NCBI RefSeq assembly: GCF_902635505.1
Contig: NC_045428.1
Span: forward strand, 117,199,641-117,263,640
Reading direction: 5' to 3'
Origin: Sarcophilus harrisii
Taxonomy: Eukaryota > Chordata > Mammalia > Dasyuromorphia > Dasyuridae
Length of the DNA stretch: 64,000 nt
The position numbers and the translations under genes are program-made. Under the pieces are notes generated by a model. The model was not told the origin of the DNA and made no database searches. It saw only the letters and a program-made list of their open reading frames with translations. This document shows positions 53,046 to 63,945 of the stretch, piece by piece. The stretch's first letter is position 1. Every line of letters starts with the position of its first letter.

Positions 53046-54070
53046 CCTTAAAGCCAATAGCTGGAAATTGGAAAAAACCAGAAAAGGAATGGGGCGAAAG
53101 GGAGGCAACTTATTATTTAATATAATTTGAATGTACATCCAAAAATAAGGAGGAAGAGATATGGAAATGAGTATTACTTGAAGTTCACTTTTATCTGAAC
53201 CATTTAAAGGAGGCTATAACATACATACACACATATTTTCACACAGGTCGGTGTAGAAATGCAATCAACTCAACCAGGAAACAGGAGGAAATAGAAAAAG
53301 GGGGAAAAGAAGACTAGGGTTAGATTCAGAGAAGAATAAATTACATGCCAAAGAAACTTTATCTCAGAAGATAAAACTCAAAACATGGTTTGTGACAGGG
53401 AATTTAAAAAGAAAAGAAGGAAAAACCTTGTGATTGGTGTCTGGGTAAAGAAGGACAAAGACATTGAAGTAGATCGCATTAAGTATTGATCTCTGGTGCT
53501 GATCATATTCCTAAACTTTTATTTTAAGGTTTCAAGGAAAAGAGGAAAAAATGAAGGAAAAAAGACAATCATAACTGTGCATGTGAATGTTATGAATTCA
53601 CTCAACATGGGAAAAAAAACATAAAAAAGCAGAACTTAGAAAGAAGAATCCAACAATATGTTGCTTACAAGAATCATATTTGAAACAACAGATTCCTACA
53701 TAAATAAAATAAGAGACTGGAACAAAATCTGTTATGCTTCAGTTGGACTAAAAAAAAGCAAGGATCGCAATCATAATCTCAGACAAGGCAACAGCGAAAA
53801 ATAGACTTGATTAAAAATATAAACAAAGAAACTTCATTGCTTGAAGGCACTATATACAATGAATCAGTATCAATATTTAACATCTATGCACAAAATTACA
53901 TAAATCTAAATACTTAATGGAAAAGTTTAATGAATTTCAGAGATAGGTAGTAAAATCATAATAGTAAAGTAACTCAATGTACCTCTTACAAATCTAAATA
54001 AAGCTAATAAAAAAATAAACAGAGAGCAGCAAAGATCCTGTAGAGAGCAGTTCAAAAGAAATATAAGTAG
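53046..54070 (+). mobile_element. L1-type LINE 5' part of ORF2 (endonuclease region), remnant
   Basis: CAAGAATCATATTTGAAACAACAGATTCC..., GGAACAAAATCTGTTATGCTTCAGTTGGAC, GCAAGGATCGCAATCATAATCTCAGACAAGGC, TTGAAGGCACTATATACAATGAATCAGTATCAATATTTAACATCTATGCAC parallel the apurinic endonuclease region of marsupial LINEs (QE-TH, AI-I, LN-YAP type blocks). 53046-53530 is probably its 5' continuation. No intact frame. Confidence 0.72.
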
Positions 54071-54394
54071 ATAATAAGGCTGTTCAGTGGATATAACCAT
54101 TTTGCAATATAGCTAAATGATATCACTAGAAAAACAAATAACATCAGTAGTTCTGCAGTCATAGAAATGAAACTGGGGATACAACAAGCACCAGAATTCT
54201 ATCTGAGACATGATCCTCAGAGTATAAGTTGCCCTGATTCTATGTGCTCCCTATATGTGTGATAGTTCTCAAATATATATATATTCCTTCTCCCACTAAA
54301 TGTATGGAAATCATTAGGACAGTGTATTATTCTATGTATGGGGGAAATTTTTGTTTTGGTTTTTTGGTGGTTAATTAAAATATCCTTTGTTTCA
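54071..54394. other. Unassigned upstream flank
   Basis: No repeat recognised. Confidence 0.35.
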
Positions 54395-54625
54395 TTGGGC
54401 CCAGACTCAAAACACTTGAGTTCAAATTCAGTCTCGGACTTATTAGTTAATTAGGCAAATCACATTAACCTCTGTTTCAGTTTCCTCAACTGTAAAATGG
54501 GGATAAATATAGCATTCATTTTGAAAATTTATTATGAAGGATCAAATGAGATAATATTTGCAAAAGTAATTAGCACAGTCCTTGATAAAGTGTTTCATGT
54601 TTAAATGTCTATTCTCTTCCCTTCT
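54395..54625 (+). mobile_element. THER1/MIR, sense
   Basis: CTTGAGTTCAAATTCAGTCTCGGACTTATTAG...AGGCAAATCACATTAACCTCTGTTTCAGTTTCCTCAACTGTAAAATGGGGATAAATATAGC...GATCAAATGAGATAATATTTGC...ATTAGCACAGTCC. Confidence 0.92.
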
Positions 54626-54644
54626 TTCCCTTTGAACTAATATG

Positions 54645-55210
54645 TTCTTAACTGAATGGATGCCCAACAGTTGGAAAATGGCTGAATAAGTTATAGTATA
54701 TGAATGTTATGGAATATTATTGTTCTATCAGAAACGATCAGGAAGATGATTGGAGAGAGTTATATGAACTGATTCTAAGTGGAATGAGCAGAACCAGGAG
54801 ATCATTGTACACTGCAACATCAAGATTATACAATAATCAATGTTGATGGACATGGCCAGTTCCAATGTATTTGTGATGGAGAGAGCTACCTGAACCCAGA
54901 GGAAGGGCTGTGGGAACTGAGTGTGGACCACAACATAGCATTCTCATTTTTTGTTGTTGTTTGTTTTCTTTCTCATTTTTTCCCTTTTTTGATCTGATTT
55001 TTCTTGTGCACCATGATAATTGTAGAAATATATATAGAAGAATTTCACGTTTAACATATTGGATTACTTGTCATCTAGAGAAGAGAATTGGGGGGGAAGG
55101 GAAGGACAAAAAAATTTGGAACATAAGATTTTGCAATGGTGAATGTTGAAAATTATCTAGCATATGTTTTGGAACTAAAAATCTTTAATTTAAAAAAAAA
55201 AGGAAAAAAA
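54645..55210 (+). mobile_element. Marsupial LINE 3' end, sense, longest copy
   Basis: GGATGCCCAACAGTTGGAAAATGGCTGAATAAGTTATAGTATATGAATGTTATGGAATATTATTGTTC, AAACGATCAGGAAGATG, GGAATGAGCAGAACCAGGAGATCATTGTACAC, CTGTGGGAACTGAGTGTGGACCACAACATAGC, CTTGTCATCTAGAGAAGAG, ending in GGAACTAAAAATC and an A-rich tail. It shows how the shorter LINE-tailed copies are 5'-truncated forms. Confidence 0.92.
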
Positions 55211-56359
55211 AAAACTAATGTGGCCTTCAGTTGAACTAGTAAAAGAAATATCAGTGGGAGCTCATCATGATCTATGGTTTTTTTCAGTCAATATTGCTCC
55301 AAACTATTTCTTAAACTTGAATAACTTTTAAGGGGCCCATGATTGAAGAATCCAAGTGTGAACAAAAAACTACAAAAGATGATGAGTTGTGCAGCCATTT
55401 CTTCTATCAGTTTTCCCCTTTTTATTAATGGAAACCTCAAAAATTAATGCTCCTTATAACCACACAGATTTATCCTGGTATTCTTAGCTTTAACCTAGAA
55501 GACAGCCTTGACAACTGGAAGCAAGCTTAACTTTGTACAGAATTAGTAATCCTGTAAGACTGCTTCTTGTTTATTTACTATTTTTAACAGCTTCTTTAAA
55601 ACTTGGAAATAAAATCTGTTTTCTTTCTGAAAATAGTTTGTTTTGCTTCTGTCATGGAAAATGCATCACATGTTTCCCTCAAACAGTGTTTAAGCTTTTG
55701 TTTTGGAAAATTCCAAACATAAAAAGATGGTACTGTATACAGAATTACAAAGAACTATGAGAGTAGTAAAGGAAAGATGAATCAGAATCTAATAAGAAAT
55801 AAAGGTTCCCTAAGATTTAGAAATTTGTTTAGAAAAGAGCTCTATACTTTGAAATTGCAAGAAATGGATTTAGACTACTCTGCAATAAACTAGGCTATGT
55901 ATTGGATGGTTGGAATTTTATTTTGCACTTTTTTAGGACTGAGAAGTGTAAGGGAACATCCCTGGTGTATAACACCCTCACTTTCTCTCCTAATTGTTCT
56001 CTGTCTCATTAATAATTAATAAACCTTTGTCAAATAGATACTGTTTACAAGACACTATAGCTTCATAGTAATTTGCCTAGCCTATGGAAATGGTCTCAAA
56101 TTGAGCTCACAAGATTTTGTCCACAGTAGTAGTGTCAAGCTGCTTCAATATAATAAATTTTTTTTTGGTGAAAGAAGGTAGCTATCCATGAAACCTTATT
56201 GCTTTTCCCTTATCAAATTTTAACTTGCAATAAGCAAGATTCTGCTTTGCTTAACAACCCAAAATAAACACTTAACTTTGATTATACATAGTACAGAGAA
56301 TTATTTATATGATTTATAAATCATTCAGTGCTTGTTCAGTTCTAGATTTCTTTTATGTC
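55211..56359. other. Unassigned upstream flank
   Basis: No repeat recognised. An open frame at 55533-55760 has no motif. Confidence 0.4.
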
Positions 56360-56995
56360 TTATTTACAAAACATATGCATGGATAATTTTTCCAACATTG
56401 ACCCTTGCAAAACCTTCTGTTCCAAATTTTCCCCTCCTTTCCTCCACCCCCTCCCCTAGATGGCAGTTAATGCAATACATGTTAAATATGTTAAAAATAT
56501 ATGTTAAATCCAATATACGTATACATATTTATACAGTTATCTTGTTGCACAAGAAAAATCAGATTCAAGAAGGAAGAAAAAACTATGAAAGAAAACAAAA
56601 TGCAAGCAAATAATAACATAAAGTATGAGAATGCTATGTTGTGATCCACACTCAGTTCCCACAATCCTCTCTCTGGGTGTAGATGGCTCTCTTCATCACT
56701 GAACAACTGGAACTGGTTTGAATCATCTCACTGTTGAAGAGAACCACGTCCATCAGAAATGATTGTCATAAGACTACAAATAGTTTCAATTTCTTCATCT
56801 AAAATTTGTCTTTTCATATCCTCTAACCATTTTTTAATTGTAATAGCTTGAACTATTATTAATTTGAGTCAACTCTCTACATATTTTAGAAATGAAACCT
56901 TTATCTGAACCTTTGAATGTAAAAATATTTTCCCAGTTTATTGCTTCCCTTCTCATCTTGTTTGCATTAGTTTTGTTTGTACAAAAACTGAAAAA
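56360..56995 (-). mobile_element. Marsupial LINE 3' sequence, antisense
   Basis: 56360-56765 is the LINE-tailed repeat (ACATATGCATGGATAATTTTTCCAACATTGACCC, CTAGATGGCAG, CTTGTTGCACAAGAAAAATCAGATTC, GTGATCCACACTCAGTTCCCAC, GTAGATGGCTCTCTTCATCACTGAACAACTGG). 56766-56995 is L1 3' sequence (TTTGAGTCAACTCTCTACATATTTTAGAAATGAAACC...GTTTTGTTTGTACAAAAACTG). They may be one insertion or two adjacent ones. Confidence 0.85.
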
Positions 56996-57319
56996 GATTT
57001 TTTTAATTAAAATTGGCAGAAGTAAAGTATTTTTAATCAAAATATTGCAAGATATGTGTTGTATACAGCAACTAGTCACTTTCTTCCCCCTTTCTATTTT
57101 TATTGATATCTTTTGTTTTTATATCACCTTAATTTCCAAATGTGTCTTTTTCTCACATATTCCCATTTAGCCTTTCCTTATAACAAAGAATAAAAAAGAA
57201 AGATAAAATAATTCAATAAAACTACCTCACATATCAACCAAGTTTGATAGACTATGTACTCCTACATATCCCTATATCATGGTAAAGAAAGGAGAGAAAA
57301 GTATTTTCTCATCTCTTTT
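56996..57319. other. Unassigned upstream flank
   Basis: No repeat recognised. An imperfect repeat of TTTTAATTAAAATTGGCAG and TTTTTAATCAAAATATTGCAA lies at 57001-57050. Confidence 0.35.
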
Positions 57320-57425
57320 ATAAGGTCCTTGATGGCTGAACTTTTATTTTGGCTTTGTATCTCTAGCACCTAACACAGTACCTGAACACAGTAGATACTT
57401 AATAAATACTTTATGATTGATTAGT
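57320..57425 (+). mobile_element. L2/THER2 3' tail
   Basis: TATAAGGTCCTTGATGGCTGAAC...TTTGTATCTCTAGCACCTAACACAGTACCTGAACACAGTAGATACTTAATAAATAC. Confidence 0.85.
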
Positions 57426-57529
57426 TGACATCGGTGGCCAAACTTGACTGTTACAATTGCACAGTATTCAATTTGTTTTATTTTGGATTTTTGTTCTTTG
57501 TATATTGTATATTATTTGTTATATATTGT

Positions 57530-57725
57530 ATATCTTGTTTCCCTAATTCTGTTTACTTCATTTGGTTTATATAAATCTTCCCATTATTCTTTTAATATTT
57601 CATATATATTGCTTAATGTGGCACAGTAAAATTAAATCATATTAATATATTATAATTTGGTTAACTTTTCCCCAAGGAATGGGAATGATTCTTATTTTCA
57701 GTTCTTTGCCACTACAAAATCACCA
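57530..57725 (-). mobile_element. LINE-type 3' fragment, antisense
   Basis: CTGTTTACTTCATTTGGTTTATATAAATCTTCCC...TGGCACAGTAAAATTAAATCATATTAATATATTATAATTTGGTTAACTTTTCCCC. Confidence 0.65.
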
Positions 57726-58732
57726 GGTAATTTTCTCTTGTGTTGATATAATTTGTATTGAAAAAGCTATTTAGGCTAGTCAGGTTTTTTTAAATAATCT
57801 ATGTATAATTTTAATATTTCATACTCTCTGGAGATGAATTCCAAGCTTAAATTCAGTTTTAGATCATTAAATTCAGTACTTTCACTCCATATGAAGCTTT
57901 ATCCTCCTTTCTAACTAAATAGTTCTCTTTTACCTATGCTCATCCTAATGCCACTCAGTTAAACCATTTTTACCCTTTATTAGTAATTTTGCCTGTTGAT
58001 TCATCCAACTCTTTTCATATTCCCATCTACCATTCCATTTACTTGTTTTACTCTTCTCTGGGATAGTCTCCCAATATGTACTTGGACTCATGGATCAGGT
58101 CTTGAGACTGGCCATTACTCCCAGATCTGAGGACATATGGTGGGTCTATATTCCCAAAACAAGCTTTATAAGCCTCCACTAATGAATTTCCCCCTGAAAA
58201 TTATTCATTGGATATTATCAATTCAAAGTAAAGGCATTTACTAATAATAATTATAACACCACACACAATCCTGAAGTATTCTCTTCTTAAAAAAAATACA
58301 ACATTCACAGAAATAGTGAAAAATCTAATTATATATATGCACCCAGACATATAATTATAATAAAATGCTTATTTATTTAGCACTTGAATACAATTTAGCT
58401 GAGAATTATTACTTTCTGTGATTATATTCTGGACTAAGAGAGATCAAAATCCAACAGTCAAGCATATACATGTAGACAATGCACATGGCAACTCACATCT
58501 TTAGTATTTCAGAATCTCAAAGTCCTTGTGAAGTTCAGGGGTTCTGCCATATTTCAGTTGGGTTCCCAAAGTCTATTTGTTTCCACAGTTTGACTGTTGT
58601 CAGTTCTTGTTTGCTTCCTTAGCCAGCTCTCTTCTTTGTTGTCACAGATCCCACTCCTTGAAGAAGCTTTTAGATTTAGTTCATTTTAAGATGTAAATCC
58701 AACTTGCTCCCTCCTCTGTTGCCTTAGAGCCC
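57726..58732. other. Unassigned upstream flank
   Basis: About 1 kb without a recognised repeat. 58376-58436 resembles 59256-59327 (see findings). Confidence 0.4.
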
Positions 58733-58925
58733 AACTTCATAAACTGTGGTTCCTGACCAGATATGGGGTCTCATAACTGAATGTGGGGAGTGTGAAATTA
58801 TGATTTGTTGTCAGTAAATATTTGATTTGCACACCTATTTTATCTTCCTATATACTCAGGGTCATGTAAAAATTTCTCTGGTAAAAAGAGGGGGCAAGTG
58901 GAAAAAGTTTAAGAAGCCTTGCCTT
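58733..58925 (+). mobile_element. hAT-like MITE, copy 2
   Basis: CTTCATAAACTGTGGTTCCTGACCAGATATGGGGTCTCATAACTGAATGTGGGGAG...GTCAGTAAATATTTGATTTGCACACCTATTTTAT...GGGTCATGTAAAAATTTCTCTGGTAAAAAGAGGGGGC...AAGTTTAAGAAGCCTTG. The best-preserved of the three; the inverted ends pair over ..CTTC(A/T)TAAACT. Confidence 0.85.
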
Positions 58926-59894
58926 AGATTATATTCAACGAAAAGTACAGAATGCATCACAAAAACTAACTCCCCTGTGAGTAAAATCCCTAATATTAGG
59001 CAAAGGTTTAGTTCTTCTTTATGCCTATGTCTAGAATATATATGTTTGTGCTTCCTTCTGGGGTAAGACATGTTAAGTATGACATGTTAAGTATCCCTTT
59101 TCCCTTCATCAGGGAAAACATTATATGAAAGGAGAGTGGAATAATAAATGTTCCTTGTTAACATTTATACTATGTCATCATCCCTATACTTTCTCTAATT
59201 ATACTCATTCACATATATCTATATGTGAGTATATTTTTTATTTATTCACATATATTTTAGCACTTTTGTATATGCCTTAGCTTGGAAGTTTATTACTTTC
59301 TGTGATTATATATTATATCCTGAACTGGGACAGGTAAATTGAGTGAAGAGCAAGCTCTACCCATCCATTATTTTCAATTCATGATGAGCAGCAATTTGGT
59401 TTGAGATTCTTAAAAAAAAAACTTTTTAATTTCTAGTTATTTCACATTCTGAATTTTATGAATACAAACCTATAACCTGACTGTTTATTACAGTCAGAAT
59501 TTTTATAAAATTGGCTCATCCCCCCCCCCCCCATCCAGTTATAATTCTACTCCTGGGAGGTCTTTTTTTATTAACTTGCTGCAATTTCTGGCTTTAAGAA
59601 GTTTGAATAACTAAAAAAAGCAAGCTGGTAAATTGTTTTTAAAATTATTTTTAAATGTTCTTCAGCAATTATTTTGACCAAAGAGTTATTTTTGTAGTTT
59701 AGTACCTTTAATTAGTACCTTTACAAGAGAGTAAAATGTTTTCTCTCTGACCTAGTATTATGTTTTGCTTTATCATTTGGTTTAGAAATGACATCTTTAA
59801 ATAGTCTTCTTATTCCATTTTACCACACTGTAGTGTAATAAATAAATAAAAGTAAAGATGACTGGCAAAATCTTTTTTTGCCAAATAGTTTGCT
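58926..59894. other. Unassigned upstream flank with C13
   Basis: No repeat recognised. C13 at 59520-59532. Confidence 0.4.
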
Positions 59895-59990
59895 TACTGA
59901 AATAACTGCAATTTATATAGTATATATTTTTTTAATTTACAAAGTGTTTTCTGCACAATAACCCTATGAAGTAACTGGGCTGAGAAGGCA
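59895..59990 (-). mobile_element. THER1/MIR fragment, antisense
   Basis: CAATTTATATAGTATATATTTTTTTAATTTACAAAGTGTTTTCTGCACAATAACCCTATGAAGTAAC. Confidence 0.65.
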
Positions 59991-60101
59991 CCTTTATGTT
60001 GTTACCCGGGTTGGCTTTTCTTGGTTCAAAAATGACTTGTCTTCCATCAATTGGTTGCACTATGTTTTTGTTCCTCCTCCTATTATCCCTTCCTTCATCT
60101 T

Positions 60102-60114
60102 CCCCCCCCCCCCC
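60102..60114 (+). repeat. C13 homopolymer
   Basis: CTTCATCTT followed by 13 C and GCCCCACCCC. Confidence 0.97.
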
Positions 60115-60124
60115 GCCCCACCCC

Positions 60125-60385
60125 TTTCACAAGATCTAGTGTAATGGGCAAAACAAGGTCTGAAGTAAAGAAAACCTCTTTCCAAATCCAGCCTCAGGCA
60201 CTTAATAATTGTGGGAGCCTGGACTGGTGACTTAACCTTTGTCCTCATCTGCAAAACGGGGATAATAACAGCACCTTTCCCCCAATGTTGTGGAGATGCT
60301 CAAATGAGATAATCTTTGTAAAATGCCAGTGCATAGTAAGTGTTATATAATTGTTCCCTGTTATCATCATTATTATTATTATTAT
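60125..60385 (+). mobile_element. THER1/MIR, sense, with (ATT)n tail
   Basis: CCAAATCCAGCCTCAGGCACTTAATAATTGTGGGAGCCTGGACTGGTGACTTAACC...CTCATCTGCAAAACGGGGATAATAACAGCACC...CAAATGAGATAATCTTTGTAAAATGCCAGTGCATAGTAAG, then CATCATTATTATTATTATTATT. Confidence 0.9.
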
Positions 60386-60504
60386 TAAAAATGATCCATG
60401 TTAATTGAATTGATGAGGTAATTTTTTGTTACTAACAGGATAAAGACTTTTCTAATCAAAAACTGAATCTCTTAAAACGAAGCAGTATCCATCCAAAATG
60501 ATGG

Positions 60505-60592
60505 TTAGATCTCTCTTTTTGTTTACGTAAAGCTTAGCGCAGTGCTTGGTACATAGTAGATGCTTAATAAATGTTTATTGAATTGAACTGAA
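60505..60592 (+). mobile_element. L2/THER2 3' tail
   Basis: AGCTTAGCGCAGTGCTTGGTACATAGTAGATGCTTAATAAATGTTTATTGAATTGAACTG. Confidence 0.88.
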
Positions 60593-60907
60593 ATAGAACT
60601 TAAAATGCAGAGGGTTTAGCTTTGTTTCCAGTCTGCAGGGGAAGCAGAGAAGCAGGTTTTAGAAATCATAGGGAAGAATCAGTTTGCTGACTGGAGAGAT
60701 ACCATAGCTTCTTATAAACCATTTGACACAGGATCCTATGAGTTGCTTGCTAATTGAAAAGAGAAGTCAGTGTTTAATAGAGAACACTGCCAGAAGGGCT
60801 TCGGAAGTAGTGTTCTTGACAAAATACTCACAAAATTTAAGTCTTTATTACCGCTTTTTCTCCTTAGTGGTTATCAGAACATCCTAAAAGATTGTAACTC
60901 TTTATGG
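60593..60907. other. Unassigned upstream flank
   Basis: No repeat recognised. Confidence 0.35.
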
Positions 60908-61132
60908 ACAGGATGTACCAGGCCAGATATCAGGCAGACTTAATCTTCCTGCCTTCAAATCTGGCCTCAGATACTTATTACCTGTGTGATCGTAGGCAAG
61001 TCACTTAACCCTGTTTACCTTGGTTTCCTCATCTGTAAAATGAGCTGGAGCAGGAAATGTCAAACCACGTCAGTGTTTCTGCAAAGAAAACCCCAAATGG
61101 GGACACGAAGAGTTGCACATGACTGCAAAACA
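60908..61132 (+). mobile_element. tRNA-headed marsupial CORE-SINE, sense
   Basis: GCCTTCAAATCTGGCCTCAGATACTTATTACCTGTGTGATCGTAGGCAAGTCACTTAACCCTG...CTCATCTGTAAAATGAGCTGGAGCAGGAAATG...AAGAAAACCCCAAATGGGGACACGAAGAGTTGCACATGACTGC. Long well-kept copy. Confidence 0.93.
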
Positions 61133-61344
61133 CAAGACCATAAGAATCCTGGATGCTTTTTGGGAATGTGGGAAAAGGACTATTGAAAAGTAGGTAGAAA
61201 GAGAAGGGTAGAGACCTCAAAAGTCAGATTTTATCTCTTTCACATTTTTTGCCTTAGGTTGACCTTGACTTTCACTAATAATACAATTTAGTTCATAGTA
61301 TAATATAATTGCAAAATAATATTATATTAAAATAATAAATAATT

Positions 61345-61818
61345 GTTCCAGGAAGACTAGTATCTTTAGTATGCAGGACCTTTTCAGGGCCACCTAATGT
61401 GTGTCTCCAAAAAGCTGAAGCATTCATAGTGGCCACATCCCAGTAAAACTTTTTCCACAGATAACCTAAATCAGGTTGAGGAGAACCAATAGGCCTCAAA
61501 CCTGTCAGTGAGTTAGGGGGATGTTTATCCCAACATGGGAAGGCTTCATTCGGCAGAATGGGAGCATGAGGAGAATTTGTTCTCAAAGACCAATTCTGAG
61601 GAACACTTAGAGATTGGTCAGAAATGGAAGATGCCAAGGTCATCTACAACACCTCAGGAAAATGTCAGTCTTGGATTTTTTGTCCTGTCACTGGACACAT
61701 TGGACACACTGGACACACAGGAAGTTTTTGTGCAACTCTACCTCACTTAAATGCAATTCACTCAAACATGACCTGTGATGTCATTGGTCTTCTTCAAAAA
61801 TGAAGGATGAACAACAGT
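61345..61818 (+). mobile_element. Marsupial SINE of the GAAGGA(T/C)GAACAAC-tailed family, copy 2
   Basis: AGGACCTTTTCAGGGCCACC, TGGCCACATCCCAGTAAAACTTTTTCCACAG, CAACATGGGAAGGCTTC, GGAGCATGAGGAGAA, AAATGGAAGATGCCAAGGTCATCTAC, TGATGTCATTGGTCTTCTTCAAAAATGAAGGATGAACAACAG. A short tandem (TGGACACA)n expansion at 61690-61721 replaces the usual single CCACTGGAC. Confidence 0.82.
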
Positions 61819-62139
61819 ATAATAAAATTGGTGTAGTTTTAAATTATTAAAATTATTATTGAAATTTATTTGTTGAAATAAGTTTATTTAAATATTAGTG
61901 AAATTATTATAATGTACTTCAAATTGCACTGAAATTTTTGGGACACTCCATATATTATATGAAAAGAATTCACACGGACTGATGTGTATTTCGTATATAT
62001 CACTGTTTATCACTGTGGAGCAGCAACCATACTCCAAGTGTTTCTATTAGTAATGCAAACTTTGAGAACAATCATTTATTTTATAAAGAGAAATAATTTA
62101 GGATCAGAAGAGAGACCTTAGTGGCCAGCTAATCCAGAT
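61819..62139. other. Unassigned upstream flank
   Basis: AT-rich repeat of TTAAATTATTAAAATTATTATTGAAATTTATT and similar. No known family. Confidence 0.35.
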
Positions 62140-62396
62140 TCAAAGGCAGCTGAGTGTTGAAGTCAATAAAATGTTAGTTAAGAAGACTCAATTTGAACTT
62201 TCCCAAGTTCAAGACTGACCTCAGATATTTACTGTGATTGAGCAAGTCAATTAACCTTGGTTGCTCAGTCCCCTCATCTATAAAATGAACTGGAGAAGGA
62301 AATGGCAAATTACTCCAGTATCTTTGCCAAAAATAAACAAACAAAAAAATCCCAAACAGAAGTTGGACATGACTGAAACGACTTAACAACAAAAAT
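62140..62396 (+). mobile_element. tRNA-headed marsupial CORE-SINE, sense
   Basis: GGCAGCTGAGTG...CCCTCATCTATAAAATGAACTGGAGAAGGAAATGGCAAATTACTCCAGTATCTTTGCC...CCCAAACAGAAGTTGGACATGACTGAAACGACTTAACAACAA. Full length. Confidence 0.93.
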
Positions 62397-63407
62397 AGCC
62401 AGATTCAATAATAAAATGTTTAAATCACCTACTATTTGTAGATATTAATTTTGTTTGATATTGAGGGTAAGTAACCCAGTCACTAACTTCTAGGAACTTC
62501 CACAGATGGGGAATAGCCCAGGGAAGTCCAAGATCCCCCCTGGTAATGATGAAGTTCTGGGTAACTAGGTGAGCTTGGCAGAGAAAGCCTAAAGTATTGA
62601 TAAGACTATTCCCTGGGGCAGAGAAGGGCACTGATGGGAATCAGTTCAACCTTACAGTCCCACCTGCAGTGGAGGTCTTGGGTAACCCCACCTCACTGTA
62701 TCCAATCAGAAAGCCAAATTGTGATTTCAGACTCTCAAGGTTAATTTCCCCTGTGAGTCTGTCCACAGACTGTGCCATCTTTGCTGAATCCCTTTTGGTA
62801 TCTTTCCTCTCACTTTCTCCCCCATGTCTCATAGTACTTTTCTCCTTGTCATAGCTAGCTAACTCTTTTATGTTCCTAAATTCCTCTATAGATTTAGCCT
62901 GCTAGTCAGTGGTGCACTCCCACCTCCCGGAGTATTCCCTTTCTCTTGGTTAATTGTGAGTTCCACTAGGGAACTTGTCTTTTCCACTGTTATTTGTTTA
63001 AAAAACAAAAACAAAAACAACCCAACCTTTTCCTTGCTAACTTTATGCTCTCCAAATCTATTTTATTTTTATCACTCCAGGTGCCTATTTAACCCCTTCA
63101 TTTTGTCTACAACCTCTTCTTATAACTAGAAATGCCTTTTGGGTGGGAGAAAGCCGTTGTGAATTCTTCCAAATGTGGACCAAACCCCTTCATTTCGTTT
63201 TGAACCTCTTAATTTGACGTACCTACCCCAATCTCATCATTAGTAAGGGCATAGATCTTCAAGGTCAGCTTAAAACCTAATAAATACGGTTTAGGATCTC
63301 AAAGATCAAAAATATATGTCTAATTTAACTAGAGAGTTATTATTGGTGATTTTGTTCTTTGCTTTTTATTTGTTTGTTTAGTTGTACCTATGATTTCATT
63401 GGTTTAG
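62397..63407. other. Unassigned upstream flank, moderately GC-rich
   Basis: 62500-62950 is less AT-rich. AACCCCTTCATTTxGTxT recurs at 63091-63107 and 63185-63201. Open frames on both strands at 62597-62854 have no motif. It could be an unrecognised LTR-type fossil or single-copy DNA. Confidence 0.4.
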
Positions 63408-63592
63408 GGCAAGGATTCTTGAACTTTTTCCACTTGCTTTTCAACAGAGAAATTTTTATATGATTCCAGGTACATAAAATAGGTCTACAAATCAAACATT
63501 TACTGATAACAAATTATAATTTTATGACCTCCACTCCCAGTTATAAGACCCCTTATGGGATCATAATCCACAGTTTAAAAAATTGGGGTTGA
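63408..63592 (-). mobile_element. hAT-like MITE, copy 3, opposite orientation
   Basis: GGATTCTTGAACTTTTTCCACTTGCTTTTCAACAGAGAAATTTTTATATGATTCC...AATAGGTCTACAAATCAAACATTTACTGATAACAAATTATAATTTTATGACC...CCCAGTTATAAGACCCCTTATGGGA is the reverse complement of the 58733 copy. Confidence 0.85.
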
Positions 63593-63599
63593 GAACTTT

Positions 63600-63755
63600 C
63601 ACTTTAAGGGATTACATCTCAGACACTTCTTAATTATATAGTCCTGCCTAAATCACTTAAATTCTCTGTGTCTCAGTTTGTTCATTTAAAAAAATAAGAA
63701 TTATAGCACTTACTTCACTGATGGCTGAGAAGATCAAACAAGATAAAGCAAGCAC
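63600..63755 (+). mobile_element. MIR/THER1, sense
   Basis: ATCTCAGACACTTCTTAATTATATAGTCCTGCCTAAATCACTTAAATTCTCTGTGTCTCAGTTTGTTCATTTAAA, then an AGATCAAACAAGATAAA tail. Confidence 0.85.
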
Positions 63756-63824
63756 AGATGCTAGGTCTTATTTATCATCCCCAATGCAGGGTATCACTTA
63801 CTCTGCCATTTGTAATTTTAGGAA

Positions 63825-63945
63825 ATTGCCTAAGAGGTTAAATAACTTACCCAGAGTCACTCAGCTAAAAGTGCCCCAGACAGGCCTTGAATACAGGTCT
63901 TCCCGTTGGTTTAAAGTTGGCTCTCAATGAACTGCCACACAGCTT
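63825..63945 (-). mobile_element. MIR/CORE-SINE, antisense
   Basis: GAGGTTAAATAACTTACCCAGAGTCACTCAGCTAAAAGTGCC...GACAGGCCTTGAATACAGGTCTTCCCG. Confidence 0.8.
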
